A DNA stretch of 64,000 bases from Phymorhynchus buccinoides. Its lineage: Eukaryota; Mollusca; Gastropoda; Neogastropoda; Raphitomidae. The DNA lies in the NCBI GenBank assembly GCA_017654935.2, contig CM065698.1, forward strand, positions 33,015,619-33,079,618. The letters are read 5' to 3'. The position numbers and the translations under genes are program-made. Below the pieces are notes generated by a model that saw only the letters and a program-made list of their open reading frames with translations, made no database searches and was not told where the DNA came from. Of the stretch, positions 12,664 to 25,009 are shown piece after piece (positions within the stretch are counted from its first letter, which is position 1; every line of letters begins with the position of its first letter).

Positions 12664-12836
12664 ATAGTCAGTATGTCGGAAGGATAATTCTCCAAAATTT
12701 GACATAGATTATACTACTCTGAAAAAAGACAATAATATCAATTTAACATCAGTAGAAGCATCATAGTCGGTATGTAGTAAGCATAATTCTCCAAAATTTG
12801 ATATACTCTGAAAAAAAGATAATAATATCATCTTAA
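12664..12836. repeat. ~105-bp tandem duplication
   Basis: CATAGTCRGTATGT, ATAATTCTCCAAAATTTGA and ACTCTGAAAAAA occur twice, at 12664-12740 and 12768-12830, immediately upstream of the LINE RNase H relic. Confidence 0.8.
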
Positions 12837-12837
12837 G

Positions 12838-13200
12838 ATTTACACAGATGGCTCGGTTTTATAATCATATACAGGAGCTGGATTTGTGATCAATGATTTA
12901 AAATTTAGAAACTCATTTTGTTTAAGAAAAGACTTTTCTGTAGAACTATACGCGATCCTTATGGCCTTATCTTGGATACCTGATGTTAATATGGCAATTT
13001 ACAACATGCTAATTTGCATTGACTCTAAATCTGTCCTTATATTTATAGCTTACGCAAACATTAGGAGAGACTTGATTTTTATATCAAATTCATGATACAT
13101 TCTATCATGGCTTTTTGTAGTTTTGCTGGATTCCATCACATTGTGGTATTTATTGGAATGAAATAGCTGATAAATTAGCAAAAGAAGGTGCTCTTAGAAA
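12838..13200 (+). pseudogene. dead LINE fragment: RNase H domain
   Basis: Frame 1 reads IYTDGSVL, a stop at 12862, then YTGAGFVINDLK ... FSVELYAILMAL ... ICIDSKSVL. After a frameshift, 13121 onward reads FCWIPSHCGIYWNEIADKLA KEGA. These are the DGS, E, DS and SHCGIxxNExAD motifs of RNase H as found at the C-terminus of I/R1/Jockey-like LINEs. It has stops and shifts, AT-rich codons, and no reverse transcriptase upstream. Confidence 0.85.
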
Positions 13201-13389
13201 ACATCCAGATGCTACATTGAAACTGGAAAACATGAAATAAATTCAATATTAGAAAATAGTATGAATAATGAAAAACTTCGTAGCAAACAAACGTGTTATT
13301 ATGTCAAAGATCTTTGTCTTGGTATTTTTGTATACTACGGATAAAATTTTGCTTTGGTTTAGAAACTATTCACACCGAGGTACACTTCG

Positions 13390-14545
13390 TATTTTTTTTA
13401 TAGTTCCCGAGCAAAGCTCCGGGAAGTATTGTTAGTTCCCGAGCGAAGCTTCGGAAAGTATTGTTTTTGCTTCATCCGTCCGTGTGTGCGTCCGTCCACC
13501 CGTCCATCCGGTCGCGTTTTCTCCCGAACCGCTTGACAGAATCGCTTCAAATTTTGTGTGGTGGTGTGTCACCAAGAGAGGAAGGCATCCGCGCATATAT
13601 TATCGCAATCGTGACCTTGACCTTGGCGTATGACCTTGAAAACCTAAAATCTGTAAAGGGGCATAACTTCTATGCCGTTGGACTTAGAGTCTTCAAAATT
13701 GGCATGTAGGTGCATTGGGGTATGTCAAATCTGATGATGGTAAAGCGACCAAGGTCAAGGTCAAGGAGATCAGTAGGCCTTGTTTTTGTCTGTGTCCGTC
13801 CGTGCATCCAACCGGGTTTTTTTGAAAACTGTTCATTCTATTTCAATCACTTCAAGTGTACAAGTTTTAGAGGATATTACCTATTGACTGATTGCTTTAA
13901 TTTATTTCAAGGTCAAGGTCATGCTGATTAAGGAGTTAAAACCCCAAAACATTTCATCAGTAATATCTCCCGAAGTTTTGCATGTATTTCAATGTAATTT
14001 CCTTCACAACTTTTTTTGATAAAAGGGCTATATTATGATCATGAATTTGTCCGTGCGTTCGTGCGCGCGTGCGCACGTGCGAGCGAATCACGGGATTCGA
14101 ACCCCAAGGCTGTATCTCAAGAGCTTTTGCATGGAATAGCTTCACATTTAGTGTGGTGGTGCATCAGGGTTCACAAAAGGCGGTCCCATACAAAAATAAT
14201 AACCATGCTGACCTTGACCTTGGAGGTTGACATTGTAATCGTAAATGTTTTCTTGTGGCCATACCTTTCACATCGTTTGACTTACAATGTTCAAATTTGG
14301 TGTGAATGTGCATCTGCTTATGCAGTTATGGCAATTCCGAATATTAAATACAAGAAGGCCAAGGTCAAGGTCACAACGGTTATAGTCTGCCGATAGGACC
14401 ATCTGTAACCGGTTATTTACAACAACAAATGTTTTAGATATTTATTAATGCATTAATTTAGTTATGCATTCAGTTTTATGACAATAACACTAGGCTGATC
14501 CGAACCCTAGTTCAGCCGCTCGGGAACTTATCTGTCGCTCGGCGA
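13390..14545. mobile_element. ~1.15-kb repeat with TTCCCGAGC/GCTCGGGAA ends
   Basis: Begins with two AGTTCCCGAGCRAAGCT units (13408 and 13434) and ends GCCGCTCGGGAACT. The inside has two divergent halves, each with CCGTCCGTGYGYGCG, a TTTGTGTGGTGGTG-like phrase and blocks of GACCTTGACCTTGG or GGTCAAGGTCAAGG. The halves look like an old duplication (13440-13790 and 14050-14390). No coding frame is supported. Confidence 0.7.
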
Positions 14546-15552
14546 TACACTTGTTGTTGTTTGTTGTTTTAGGAAGAATCATATTAAACATTCCTGACAA
14601 GTAACAAGATATGATTGCATACAAGTTTTTAGCAAACTGTTTAAAGCCATGTATAATTCTCTAGAGAAAACCACGATGGTTCCACACCAGATAATAATTA
14701 AGAGGATTTCTCGGAATGGGAGAATTTGTATCTTATGCTTTGATCTTTTTTTTGTTTCAGTGAAGCAATGAAAGCTTGGAACACACCTTTTTTTTTTTAA
14801 AACATGGTTAATACTAAACTTTGCAGTCCAAAAGATAACCCATGACAATGCTGGTGACATTTTTTTTTTTAAACTCTCCTCCACCTCCAAATATTTTAGT
14901 TTTGTTTTTGTTATTTACTTTTCTGGGTTTTTTTTTCATATATTTTTCTTTTCTTCTTTCTCAGTTTTTTGTTTGGTGCGCAACATATCTTTTTCTTCTT
15001 TATTTGTTTCCACCTTTCTTTCTTGTTTTACTCCTTTTTTTTCCTTTTGTATCTTTATTTTTTCTATTGACAAACAATATGCAAGTAAACAGACAAAATA
15101 CAAAAAAGAATGCATTGATTAGCCAGTGAATAAGTATTAGACTGCTAGTGGCCTAACGCTGCGTTTTCTGTGGGGGGGTGGAGATATTTTGTGAATGGTG
15201 TTGACGTGTACAGAGACCTTAACCACTGTAATTAGCAATTGATTCTCTTCATATTTTATTTGTATTACAGAGACCTTAACCCCATCTACTAAATAAAGAA
15301 TCCTTCATGCTCGTTTTCATGAATTCTGAATGTAATTTTTGATTCTCTTCTTCTTTTGTATTCCCCCATCCTTTTCATACATTTAAAAAAAATTATTTTC
15401 TGTTTTGTGTTGTCACAAATTTTGGATTTATCTTTTTTTTCCCCTTATATTTTTGCTGGTTTTTCCTTATGTCTGTTTCACAAAGGATTTGAAATGTCCT
15501 TGTCTTTATTTCCTCTGATAATGTTTAAATCAGATGTTTAGTTTTGTACTTA
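14546..15552. other. T-rich unique DNA, no gene seen
   Basis: Poly-T and TTC-rich stretches (14860-15060, 15340-15480) on the plus strand; frames over them are hydrophobic artefacts. Confidence 0.55.
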
Positions 15553-15780
15553 GGGGATTCAGACGGGGTAAAAAGCGCATGGCACAGGGTAAGAAGCCCA
15601 CCCCAATTATCTCATGAAATGAAGCAAATTTCAGTATAGGCACCTTTTGCCCATGAGACGAGCAGTTAATTTTTTAGCATTCGTCTCATGGGCAAATTTG
15701 ACTGAAATTTTCTTTATTTCATGAGATAAACAAAATGGGCTTCAATTACCCGCCCATGCGCTTTTTACCCCGTCTTCCCC
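15553..15780. mobile_element. palindromic MITE, family A, copy 3 (diverged)
   Basis: Begins GGGGATTCAGACGGGG and ends CCCCGTCTTCCCC, with several small insertions (for example TATAGGCACC) making it 228 bp. The right-hand TA is not intact. Confidence 0.88.
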
Positions 15781-16736
15781 ATATACCTTACTCCTAACTC
15801 TTCCATTATGTTTTGAGTTATCCATTCTTAGCTTTGAGTTTTACGTGCCTTTTAAAAAAAATACATAACATTATATTAGTCTCAGTTGACCTGAAATACA
15901 CAAACTCAATTTAGTGTTCAGAATTCTGGTTAATCCTTGTAATTTTTAGTCGTTGTTGTTGTTCAGTGGAGGTTTTACGTCCTCATGGCGGAAAGCCCTT
16001 AGGGACAAGTTGTTCTGGTGCTGGGTCGATGTTTTTGAGTCGCGTGTCTGGAATTGTCATTTGAAAGAAAGCCTTCATGTTGTTCGGGTGTTCAGAACGA
16101 ACAGAGGACATCGTGTGTACAATAGTGTTGAATTATAGACAGGGCGCCATCATTAGGGGAAAAGAAGCGCACGCTTGATGCCAGACGACAGACGGAACGG
16201 ACGGCTGGCTGCGTGCTGTCGCGGGAGTCACGGACTTTGTGTGGCTGTGTGTGACACACGGCCCCCACGCATTCCGCCACAATAGAAACCGTTTAAATTT
16301 CAAAACGTGTCTGCCACCTGGCGCCGCTTCCTTCAGTCCCCACTGCACGCGCAGTTCGAAGTTTGTTCATGTGGACCGGTTCAGTGTTACTACTGCCCTC
16401 AAAAGTTAAAGAACGAAACTGGGTTGTGAAAACCGGGCGGTGTTTCGTTCTGTACGGAGCAGGGTGTTGTCTGTCTACCTGTGCGCAGGCGCGGCCCTTT
16501 GCTCGTGTCACCAACCGCATCACGCTGTGTCACAGGCAGGTGCATCCGCCCAGAGTGCCGCCTCCGAATAGCTCAGCACGACTCTGTTTGCTCAATCCTA
16601 CTGCGCTGTTCTGATTCTGCAGCCAGTTTGACTACGACGATCGAACTCAGCATGCCGAAACAAACTTTAGCGCACTTGTCCTGACCACAGACTGGGCTGC
16701 TGAGCTATTTTACCAATGATGCCCCCCCCCCCCCCC
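15781..16736. other. CpG-rich unique block, no gene recognised
   Basis: 15960-16700 is richer in CG than its surroundings (GTCGCGGGAGTCACGG, GTGCGCAGGCGCGGC). It could be a regulatory or first-exon region of a gene outside the window's recognisable set; no open coding block with splice signals is evident. Confidence 0.4.
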
Positions 16737-16852
16737 CGACCCTGAAGTTGCACTGCCTCCGGGCCTTGCCTCCAGGATCGTTCCCACCATCTTTATATCT
16801 ACTAATGTCCCTTATGTGTCTGTTCCAGACCGGAGGACGTTAAACAAGCATT
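16737..16852 (-). mobile_element. family D repeat
   Basis: Reverse orientation: TTGCACTGCCTCCGGGCCTT ... ACCGGAGGACGTTAAACAAG, preceded by a 15-base C run. Confidence 0.78.
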
Positions 16853-17528
16853 TCACCTGAAGTTTTTACCGTCCATAACGGTCTCTGACCGATTGGACGC
16901 TAATCCCACCTTCAACCTCCGACCACTGAAGTCTCGCGTGCCGATAGTTTTAATGTGCACGCGCTCCGGCGTGACAGTGGAGGAGTTTATGAGGGGGACA
17001 GATAGAGAGAGGAGCGGACTAGAAGGAACGGAGGGAAAAGAGCAGACGGAGTGATTGGGGAGAGGAAGGGGAAACAGGGTGGTCAGAGCGTTACACGCGG
17101 GCTGACATGCCGACACAGCAGGCAGGTGAGGAACACATCTGGGGCAGGATGCTTGGTGTCAGGGCCAAATCCAGTGGTATAGTAACTAACTGGGTGACCG
17201 GGTACAGCATAGCTTCACAGCTTCTGAGTTATTAGGTTTGTATAGGAATGTCAAAAACAAAACTTGACAAGGTTGAAAGGAACAGTAATTAATGTTTTTA
17301 AAAAAAGGTAAATGAAAAGGAAGAAAACAGTCTGGCGTCCCCTAATTCGATCCTTTTGATCACCCCATATTTGTTTTTCTCTGTTCTCTCCGGCCATTTG
17401 TCTGTCAAAAAAGCCCCCCCCCCCCCCCCCCCTCTCCTCCAGATTGCAATTATATCTGCTCCATTATGCCCAGAGCCTGTGTATCTAGTATATATACACA
17501 GGCTGTGATTTTGCCTGTCTCCCATCCT

Positions 17529-17571
<43 letters not shown>

Positions 17572-17971
17572 CCCTTCTTCCTGTTTCGTTTCGTTGTTTT
17601 AACCCTAACCCTAACATTTACAGAAACGAAATTAAAAGCAAAATAACAGCAACAACAACAAAACAAAAACCACGCATAAATCACTTAAACAATGCCTGCA
17701 AACAACAAATCATACCTACATAGATGAAAGAACTGGAAAAACGAGAAAATTTGAAACCCTTTTGCGTGGAAAACGCTTTGTAATGGTTTGGATTCTAATG
17801 GTTTGGAGTGTGAGTGTGAATGGGGAGGATGTGACGTAAATGTAGTTATCGTGATTTCGTTTCGTGTTGTTCCTTATGATGTAGTGCGGTTACAAAAAAA
17901 AACCCTCAGATTTTTAACTTCTTTGTGAAGCGCTTAGAGCCCCGTAAGAAGAATAAGGGCTATAAAAATTG

Positions 17972-18006
<35 letters not shown>

Positions 18007-19009
18007 GTCATCATCATTATTAACACTGAACAGTGCTTGAATTATCAGAATAGAAGCTCGTTTTCATTAGTTTTCTTCTTCCCCCCCCCCCCCCCCTTTT
18101 AAAAAAAAAAGGCTGTTTTCAGTCATTCTTAGCAAATCAGTCAGCTGAGCAGGGCAATGGCATGGCTACAAGATGACTTCAGTTTGCTGCCAGGAAAGTG
18201 GCTCAGAAGTCTGCAGCTATCTGAAGTCAGATAAGGTTTGCAGCGACTGCAGGGGTGTACAAACAATGCCATGATACCTTGGTTCATAATTTTTTAACAG
18301 TACCTAACTTGGCAACAAACAAACTTTACACCAAGTCCCCTTCAGATGTTTCGCATTGAAAATACAGTATAAAGAAAACATTTTTCGTTCGGGCAATTTT
18401 TTTAAAACATGTTGCCCCCCCCCCCCCCCCCCCCCCCCCCCATTCCCCTTCCCGGCGGTGAAAGGTTTAAGAGCAACGGGACTTGAAGCTGATGAAACAA
18501 ACACAGATGGAACCGTTTCTCTCACCCCCACACACATACTCACACTCTCTCTCCCTCCCTCATTCTCTCTCTCTCTCTCTCTCCCTCTCCCCCCCCCCCC
18601 CCCCCCCCCCCCCCCTTCCCTTCTTTTGACAGGTGACGCACATTGATGACCCGACGCTTCTGTGTCGTTATTTCGCTCGCTCGTGCTGCCCGTTCGCGCC
18701 ACTGACATACATACATCTGTGCATCTGTTGACTATCTGCTGTCATGCACGTGCACTTTGGTGCTGGGAGTAGAAGTAGAGGGAGATGAAAGCTGAAGAGA
18801 GGATTACCAATAAGGGGGTCAGTGGGGGTGGGTGGGAAGTGGGAGAGTGGGAGGGCTGGGTGATGAACGGACAGCTTTCCTTGTACTTCATGCGAACCGA
18901 ATATTTAGGTATTATTAGGTATTAGGTACTGTGTAGTCACAGAGGCATCTCTGTGAAATTCGGGTTGCTACCCGCTGGAAAGCGTGACATACATACGGCA
19001 GCCAGAGGC
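16853..19009. other. no gene; homopolymer and microsatellite clusters
   Basis: C runs at 17414-17431, 18079-18096, 18415-18441 and 18590-18615, (CA)n at 17533-17569 and a telomere-like AACCCTAACCCTAAC at 17600. A family B end fragment (GGCGGTGAAAGGTTTAA) at 18453. Confidence 0.6.
17925..18006 (+). mobile_element. SINE-tail remnant with (ATT)n
   Basis: TTTGTGAAGCGCTTAGAGCC ... GGGCTATAAAAATTGTC followed by (ATT)n. Confidence 0.65.
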
Positions 19010-19260
19010 GCGCCACCAATTTGTTTTATTTATTTTATTTTTTTGCATGCGATTTTTGTATGACTGATGAGGAAGGCTGGGGGGGGAGGGGGGGGGGGAG
19101 GGGGTAAATTTTGACCAAATGACAACTTTTTCGTTGCCACTGGGTTTAACGTGTGCTACCCACGTGCATGGGCACACGGGACCTCGGTTTATTGTCTCAT
19201 CCAAAAGATGGATTTATCGGATTACGATGTTGGGGGGTAGATAATCGCTTATCCAAGGCC
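19010..19260 (-). mobile_element. tRNA-derived SINE (family I), 5'-truncated
   Basis: Shares TTTTGACCAAATGACAACTT, CATGGGCACACGGGACCTCG and TTTTGCATGCGATTTTTGTA with the 62516 copy but lacks the tRNA-like head. Confidence 0.82.
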
Positions 19261-19884
19261 GTTGCTGGCACCGTCAGTATTTGTAAAAAAAAACACCAAA
19301 AAAACTAGAGTGCTTCTGGTCTGTTCTAGACGATTCCTTCCTTCGACCATGTGCCATCCATTTACTTGTTTCTCCTCTCTCTTCTACCCACATTACCCCC
19401 CCCCCCCCCCCCTCTCTCTCTCTTCCCAGTTTCCCATCCTTGTTTTATTGGGGTATAGACTAAGATAGATTTATTAAAGTGCTCTAAATATTAACTTGTA
19501 CTTCCAAGAAATAAATTTCAATAATATTTAGTACTTTTTTTCGACTGCAAAGTGGGGAAGAGTCAGGATAATATATACTTTAGATGTTTGATGGCGGCCA
19601 TTTCGTTTGACGTCATTTTCTGACCATTAGAGGCCAAGATTTCAGTTGCATGGGCCAAATAGTATTTGACCACACCCTAAACTCCCCGTGCATAATTCTA
19701 CCCCAAAATGGCCAGAGGGTTACGAATTTCTAACATCACTAATGATCAGTACCCAACCAGCCGGGTACCCGGATTATTCTGGAATTGCTTTGATTGTTTT
19801 GGTTTAATTAAACAAATGTATTCCAAATTACACAATAAAGCAGCAACAATATTTAAATAAGAGTACAACAAGCAACAATGCTTA

Positions 19885-20098
19885 GGGGAAGACAGGGTAA
19901 AAAGCGCATGGGCGGGTAAGAAGCCCACCCCAATTATGTCATGAAATGAAGCAAATTTCAGTCTCATTTTGCCCATGAGACGAGCGTTAATGTCTAGCAT
20001 TCGTCTCATGGGCAAATTTGACTGAAATTTTCTTTATTTCATGAAATAATTGGGGTGGGCTTCTTACCCGCCCATGCGCTTTTTACCCCGTCTTCCCC
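19885..20098. mobile_element. 214-bp palindromic MITE, family A, copy 4
   Basis: Same length and termini, TA duplicated on both sides (19883-19884 and 20099-20100). Confidence 0.92.
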
Positions 20099-20192
20099 TA
20101 TGCCTATAGGGGTCTCAGTGTTGGAAACAAGTATTTTGTGTGTGTTAGTTAAAATAAACACTTTTTTTGCGTAGTGATTTATTCTATTTTGT

Positions 20193-20493
20193 CAACCACC
20201 ATCTTTGTATCTACAAATCTCCCATAATGTTCCAGACCGAGAGGACGTAAAACAACATTTTTCGTTCGTACTAATTATTTACTAGTATTAACATGTCATG
20301 TGGCGGTACCATAGCCGATGAGGTTTAACCGAGGCGTGGTTACCGCTACACCTATCTATATTGTTAAAAACTCGGGATTTTACTGGTGTTGCACTGCCTC
20401 CGGGCTTTGCAGCCAGTATTGTTTCCACCATCTTTGTATTTACAAATGTCCCATATGTGTCTATGACCGAGAGGACGTAAAACACCATTTTTA
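20193..20493 (-). mobile_element. two family D copies in tandem orientation
   Basis: A partial copy (20193-20262) and a long-form copy (20300-20493) in reverse orientation, both ending GAGAGGACGTAAAACA-CATTTTT. Confidence 0.8.
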
Positions 20494-20930
20494 TTTCGTC
20501 ACTATTTATTTACTGTACTCCTCAAAATGGGTAACGATGTTGACTGTTGATTTGTTGCTTATTCAGTCTCTCAAAACTCTCTTGGCGATAGTTCCGGTGC
20601 TTTCCAGTTTTTAGCAAATTATTTATCAGTTCTAGACATCCCAGACTGTAATACCGTACCGTTCTTCCCCTATTCACCGACCTATCTGTCAACACGGACA
20701 TTTTAAGCATCGTCAGACACTGCGAGGGAAGACACCTATTCTGTCCACACGATGACATAACTCAATGCGAACTGAAGTCTGCTGATGAGCGCACAATGAC
20801 TTCAGAATGAGCGTGGCACTACTATGCATCCCTATAACCCCACCCACCTCCCCTCCCCCTCACACTGATGAGCAGCTAAATGAGCGTGGTCCCGGAATGA
20901 GCATGATGATTAGCCCCCTGCCAGTGTGGT

Positions 20931-21151
20931 GTTCTCAAATGGGATTTGTTCTCAAACCGTCTGCGCATGTGCGAAGAGTTAGGGATAAGTTTAGGGTTAG
21001 GATTAGGGATAGATTTAGGGTTAGGAATAGGGTTAGGGATAGGTTTAGGGTCAATTGAGTGACAAATACACAAAAGATAAAATTTGGTGGTACGTCATGA
21101 TCGATTTCGCACATGCACAGACATGTTGAGAACAAATCGCATTTGAGAATG
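20931..21151. repeat. foldback element with TTAGGG-variant centre
   Basis: Arms TTCTCAAATGGGATTTGTTC ... GCGCATGTGCGAA and TTCGCACATGCACAGACATG ... CGCATTTGAGAA enclose 20978-21052, a run of (GGGTTAGGAT/GGGATAGGTT)-type telomere-like variants. Confidence 0.82.
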
Positions 21152-21712
21152 CTACACCGGAACGAGCGTGATGAGTGCTGCACGTGCTTCACGTGCATGA
21201 TCATTGTCGGCGGGGGTTGCTTGCTAAAGGGTTTAAGGGCGTGTCAGAAGACCACGGCCAGTTTTTACGATCTCCTACGACTGGAAGGGAAGTTCTAGCC
21301 CATCGTCTCGGGGAGTGATTTACGACGGGTGCATCTGCCCGTGACTCCAGGTACCACAACTTCCCCTTGCTTATCTTAGACCCGTGTCACTACACGGGGA
21401 CACTGTTTCCAGGTGAAACAAGCATTCCTAGATAGAGTAGCTCTGCGAACACCTTTTGAGCGATGATTGCTGTCCCTGGCTGTTTGTTCTAAAGACTTGA
21501 CATCCTATGAAAACAATGGATGCCCACGGATGCCACCAGATGCCGAGAGGACATAAAATCTTATATTTCGGATGCCACCAGTGGCATGGCAGAGCCCCAC
21601 TGTTACACGAGGCGAGTTTATGTTTAACGTCTTCTCGACCGAAGTCATATGTTACACGAACGATGTTGCGGGGTTTTATAGGCTGAGAAAGAACTCAGCC
21701 TTCGTCTCTTCT

Positions 21713-22031
21713 TCTTCTTCTTCGATCGCTCAGACACTTTCCTGTCAAATATGAGCGCAAATGCGTCATGCTGCCGCTATGCGCCTACCTAAGAAATAGC
21801 TAGGCCTAGCAAGTCCGACTTCGGCTGGAGGACATCTTTTTGAAAGTTTTTGTTGTTGTTGAAAAAAGGCAGGAGAATGAACCGCTAAGGCAGAAAGATA
21901 ATAGATGACAGTAAGTAAAGGGAAAAGGCAGAATCAAAGAGAGTGACAGATTAGAGGAAGTTACAAGCACCGAACTTCCAGAAGGTGAGGGAACTATTTA
22001 TACAAAAGACCCCCAGGTATCCCCCCACGGG
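21713..22031 (-). mobile_element. family C repeat, variant 3' end
   Basis: Reverse orientation. Its tail half (CTTCTTCTTCTTCGATCGCT, GACACTTTCCTGTCAAATAT) is shared with the 42475 copy and differs from the commoner ending. Confidence 0.8.
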
Positions 22032-22224
22032 GAGCAGCCTTCGTGTAGTGGCTTCTGTTTTGTTTGGACTCCTGGGTCAACGGGCTGACCCGTCTTGGCA
22101 TCGTTTGCAAACAAAACATCTCGGGGTCTTGATGCACAGAGTGAATTCTATATCCTACTACAGTAGGCTACACTAGCTTCAAAACTAGATGGGTGTCGCC
22201 CATATAATAGACATGTATGGAGAA

Positions 22225-22290
22225 GAAGAAAAAAACGCACGCACGCACGCACGCACGCACGCACACGCACACGCACGCACACACACGACT
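22225..22290. repeat. (CACG)n microsatellite
   Basis: GCACGCACGCACGCACGCAC and CACACGCACACGC between flanks with no gene signal. Confidence 0.95.
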
Positions 22291-22974
22291 TATCGCATTT
22301 GTCCATCCCCAAAAGCCGCAAACCGTAAAGCAGCAGATTCCGATGAAACAGGGGGATAAAGGGAAGCACTAATACTATGCCGACCTCCGCCAAGAAAGAC
22401 AATTAAATCGTACAGTGGGGTGCGTGCATTATTCATCATACAGGACTGTAATTTTTCCCCAAGCAAATTTCAAGGTTAAGCTAAGAAATACGATATAAAA
22501 AGAAAGAGTTATCAAATTAGCTTAATATTTGATACGTTCCCTATACTGATTTGGATATTAAACTGATGTTTGAACATCGGCGAAGTGTCGCCACGGGCTG
22601 AACTGGTATAGTACCTCCAGGATCGGCCATTGTTTATTTTGGAATACGGGCCATCGCACCAGAAGAACTTGTCCTTCAGGGCAGATGCCATGGAGACAAA
22701 ACTTTCCTTCGCCAAACCGCCAAATTAAACTAAATATACATTTTGTGTGTTGGAATGGTGACTTTCAGTTTGGTTGTCATAACTTTTAACGAATGATTTC
22801 TAGTCATCAAACGTTTAGTGTCCATGAAACGTTTAATCAAAACATTCATTGATTCTGTAGTGTCTGTGATTACACTAAGAAAGTGACAAATGAAAACACA
22901 CGTTTTCAAATCCTTGCATTGTCTGCAAGGCAATTCATACTAAGTACAAAATTTTATATAGACATAAACCGCCT

Positions 22975-23285
22975 TGGCATGAAGCTGTGTCATATCAGTT
23001 GACATAAGCTAGAACACCAAGGCTACACCAAAATGTTACGTTCTGCATGGTTGTGCAGGGATTGTCTTAAGCCATGACAAGCTCCTAGCCAGTCTAACAT
23101 AACCAGTCTAAAATCCTCCGAAGTCGGAGTGTGGCTGCCCACGGGGCGGGGTAATCAAAAACGGTAACACACGTAATGTTCTTATCCCTAACCGGTGCAT
23201 TTGTGCCATAGTGTTCAAGTGCTTCGGCTGTTGGAATGATCCTTGGAGTTTTTAAGCCAGGGTAAGACAACAACAACAACATTAT
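22975..23285 (-). repeat. family J interspersed repeat
   Basis: Contains TTGTCTTAAGCCATGACAAG, CCAGTCTAAAATCCTCCGAA, TGGAATGATCCTTGGAGTTT and AAGCCAGGGTAAGACAAC. Related copies are at 26000-26125, 34335-34505 and 41292-41560. Class unknown. Confidence 0.78.
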
Positions 23286-23568
23286 AGACATAAAAAACCA
23301 GTTTTTGTGTTTTGTTTGTTTTTACGTCTATATGATCACAAAATGTAGTAACCTATTAAGGTGTTCTTAAAATATTCTCTTAGCCAAGTTACTAAAGCAT
23401 AAAAGGTAAAAACAGACATTGGGTAATACTCTATACTCTTTGTGGATTGAACTTCGGGTTTTTTCTTCTTTGTTTTTGGGGGGTGGGGTGGGGGGTGGAC
23501 GTGGTGGTAAAAATGTTTTTCAGTGATTATAAAATAACCCATCAATCAGAATGAATTGAAAAATGGTA

Positions 23569-23708
23569 CTTTACGTCCTCTCGGTCTCGAACAGACACAT
23601 ATGGGACATTTGTAAATACAAAGATGGTGGGAACAATACTGGAGGCAATGCCCGGAGGCAGTGCAACTCCAGTAAAGTCCCGATTTTTTAACAATACAGA
23701 TACAGTGT
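23569..23708 (+). mobile_element. family D repeat
   Basis: TTTACGTCCTCTCGGTCTCG ... AATGCCCGGAGGCAGTGCAA ... TCCCGATTTTTTAACAATAC. Confidence 0.8.
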
Positions 23709-23756
23709 AGGTGCAACCCAGCAATCAATCATCTACGGGTTTTGTTTTATTGGCCT

Positions 23757-24002
23757 TTAACCCTTTCACCGCCAATGTCGCATTTTAGCACCACAATGGT
23801 TTAACACCCATGTCACTAAAAGGCCTCAAATCAGGGCCTGTTATCCAAAGACCCTATTTTCTTAATTTTGGGAGGTAGGTATAGGCCTAATGTTATGCAT
23901 GTCGCAGAGGAATTCGCAATATTGCAGATATTTTATTTTCTCTTCCCAGTTAAGTTTAATGGTACTTTTTGGCTGAAAAATGGCTGGTAGCGAAAGGGTT
24001 AA
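23757..24002. mobile_element. family B MITE, copy 4 (opposite orientation)
   Basis: Full-length, TTAA at both ends, internal order inverted relative to copies 2 and 3. Confidence 0.9.
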
Positions 24003-24098
24003 TCATGGTACTAAACAACATCCAGAAGCATTCAAACGAACAAAATGCATACATCGGTGGGATGGGAAAAAAAAAAAAAATAAATAAAGAAAGAAAAC

Positions 24099-24352
24099 AA
24101 GCGCGGATTCGCAATCGTTTGTGGCACGCTTTTCTTTCTTTTTTACAATATGTGCGACAATTTTGGACCAACCGACTGACCGACCAACAAAGTGAGTTAT
24201 AGGTTTGTGGCTTGTGCCACAAACAAAAACAAGCGCGGATTCGCAATCGTTTGTGGCACGCTTTTCTTTCTCTTTTACAATATGTGCGACAATTTTGGAC
24301 CGACCGACAAAGTGAGTTATAGGTTTGTGGCTTGTGCCACAAACAAAAAGAC
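24099..24352. repeat. 132-bp direct duplication with internal hairpins
   Basis: GCGCGGATTCGCAATCGTTT starts at 24101 and 24233. Each unit contains TTTGTGGCACGC and GCTTGTGCCACAAAC, which pair as a hairpin. Confidence 0.88.
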
Positions 24353-25009
24353 TGCAGAAGGAATAGTTATACAGAATGCAACACAATCTCCAAAAACTAC
24401 ACACGAACATGTAACCGTTTCAACATTCATTTTAATGGGTTAGAACCACGGAGTTACTCTAATAAAAGACACCTCTAGTCATACCGGGACCCTTCACAGC
24501 GAGGGACAGTTAATTAACTAAACACGTCGTTTGCTGGTTGGTTCACTTTAACGTCAACGTCAAAATTGATTCCATCTAACGGATCCCGGATGATAAATCA
24601 GAGAGAGGAAGGGGGGAGAGAGAGAGGGGGGGGGGGGGGGGCAGTAGTAGCAAGGGGGCTTAGGAGGTGCGAATACAGACCGGGGATAAAGGGCTAATTC
24701 CAACGCTAATCTGACACCAGTAGCGGGATGACAGACACGTTAAAACCGGAACAGGAGGAAAGGGGGCGGGTCTAATTATAACAGGGTTGTCAACGATTCC
24801 CCTTCCTTTATGGCTTCCATCTTGACCCTCATAACCTTTTACCACCATCACCCACCCTAGACCCGCACATTTTCTGAGCTGCTCATATTATTTTGATGCT
24901 GTCCGTGGCTTTCTCCCTTGCTCTCTAGTCCGTGTGCCAGCCACACTGAGTGATGGGGAGTCAAATTAACCCCTTCACTTTCTAATCGATCTCAGCTGCC
25001 TGATGCTTG

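Larger units (their letters stand above)
21152..22974. other. no gene recognised besides listed repeats
   Basis: 21152-21712 and 22300-22974 look unique, with no splice-bounded coding frame. Confidence 0.5.

Noticed and set aside
23094..23291. Conserved-looking peptide LLLSYPGLKTPRIIPTAEAL shared with 34304-34576
   Set aside because: Frames over family J repeats on opposite strands; similarity is at DNA level with no sign of codon conservation.
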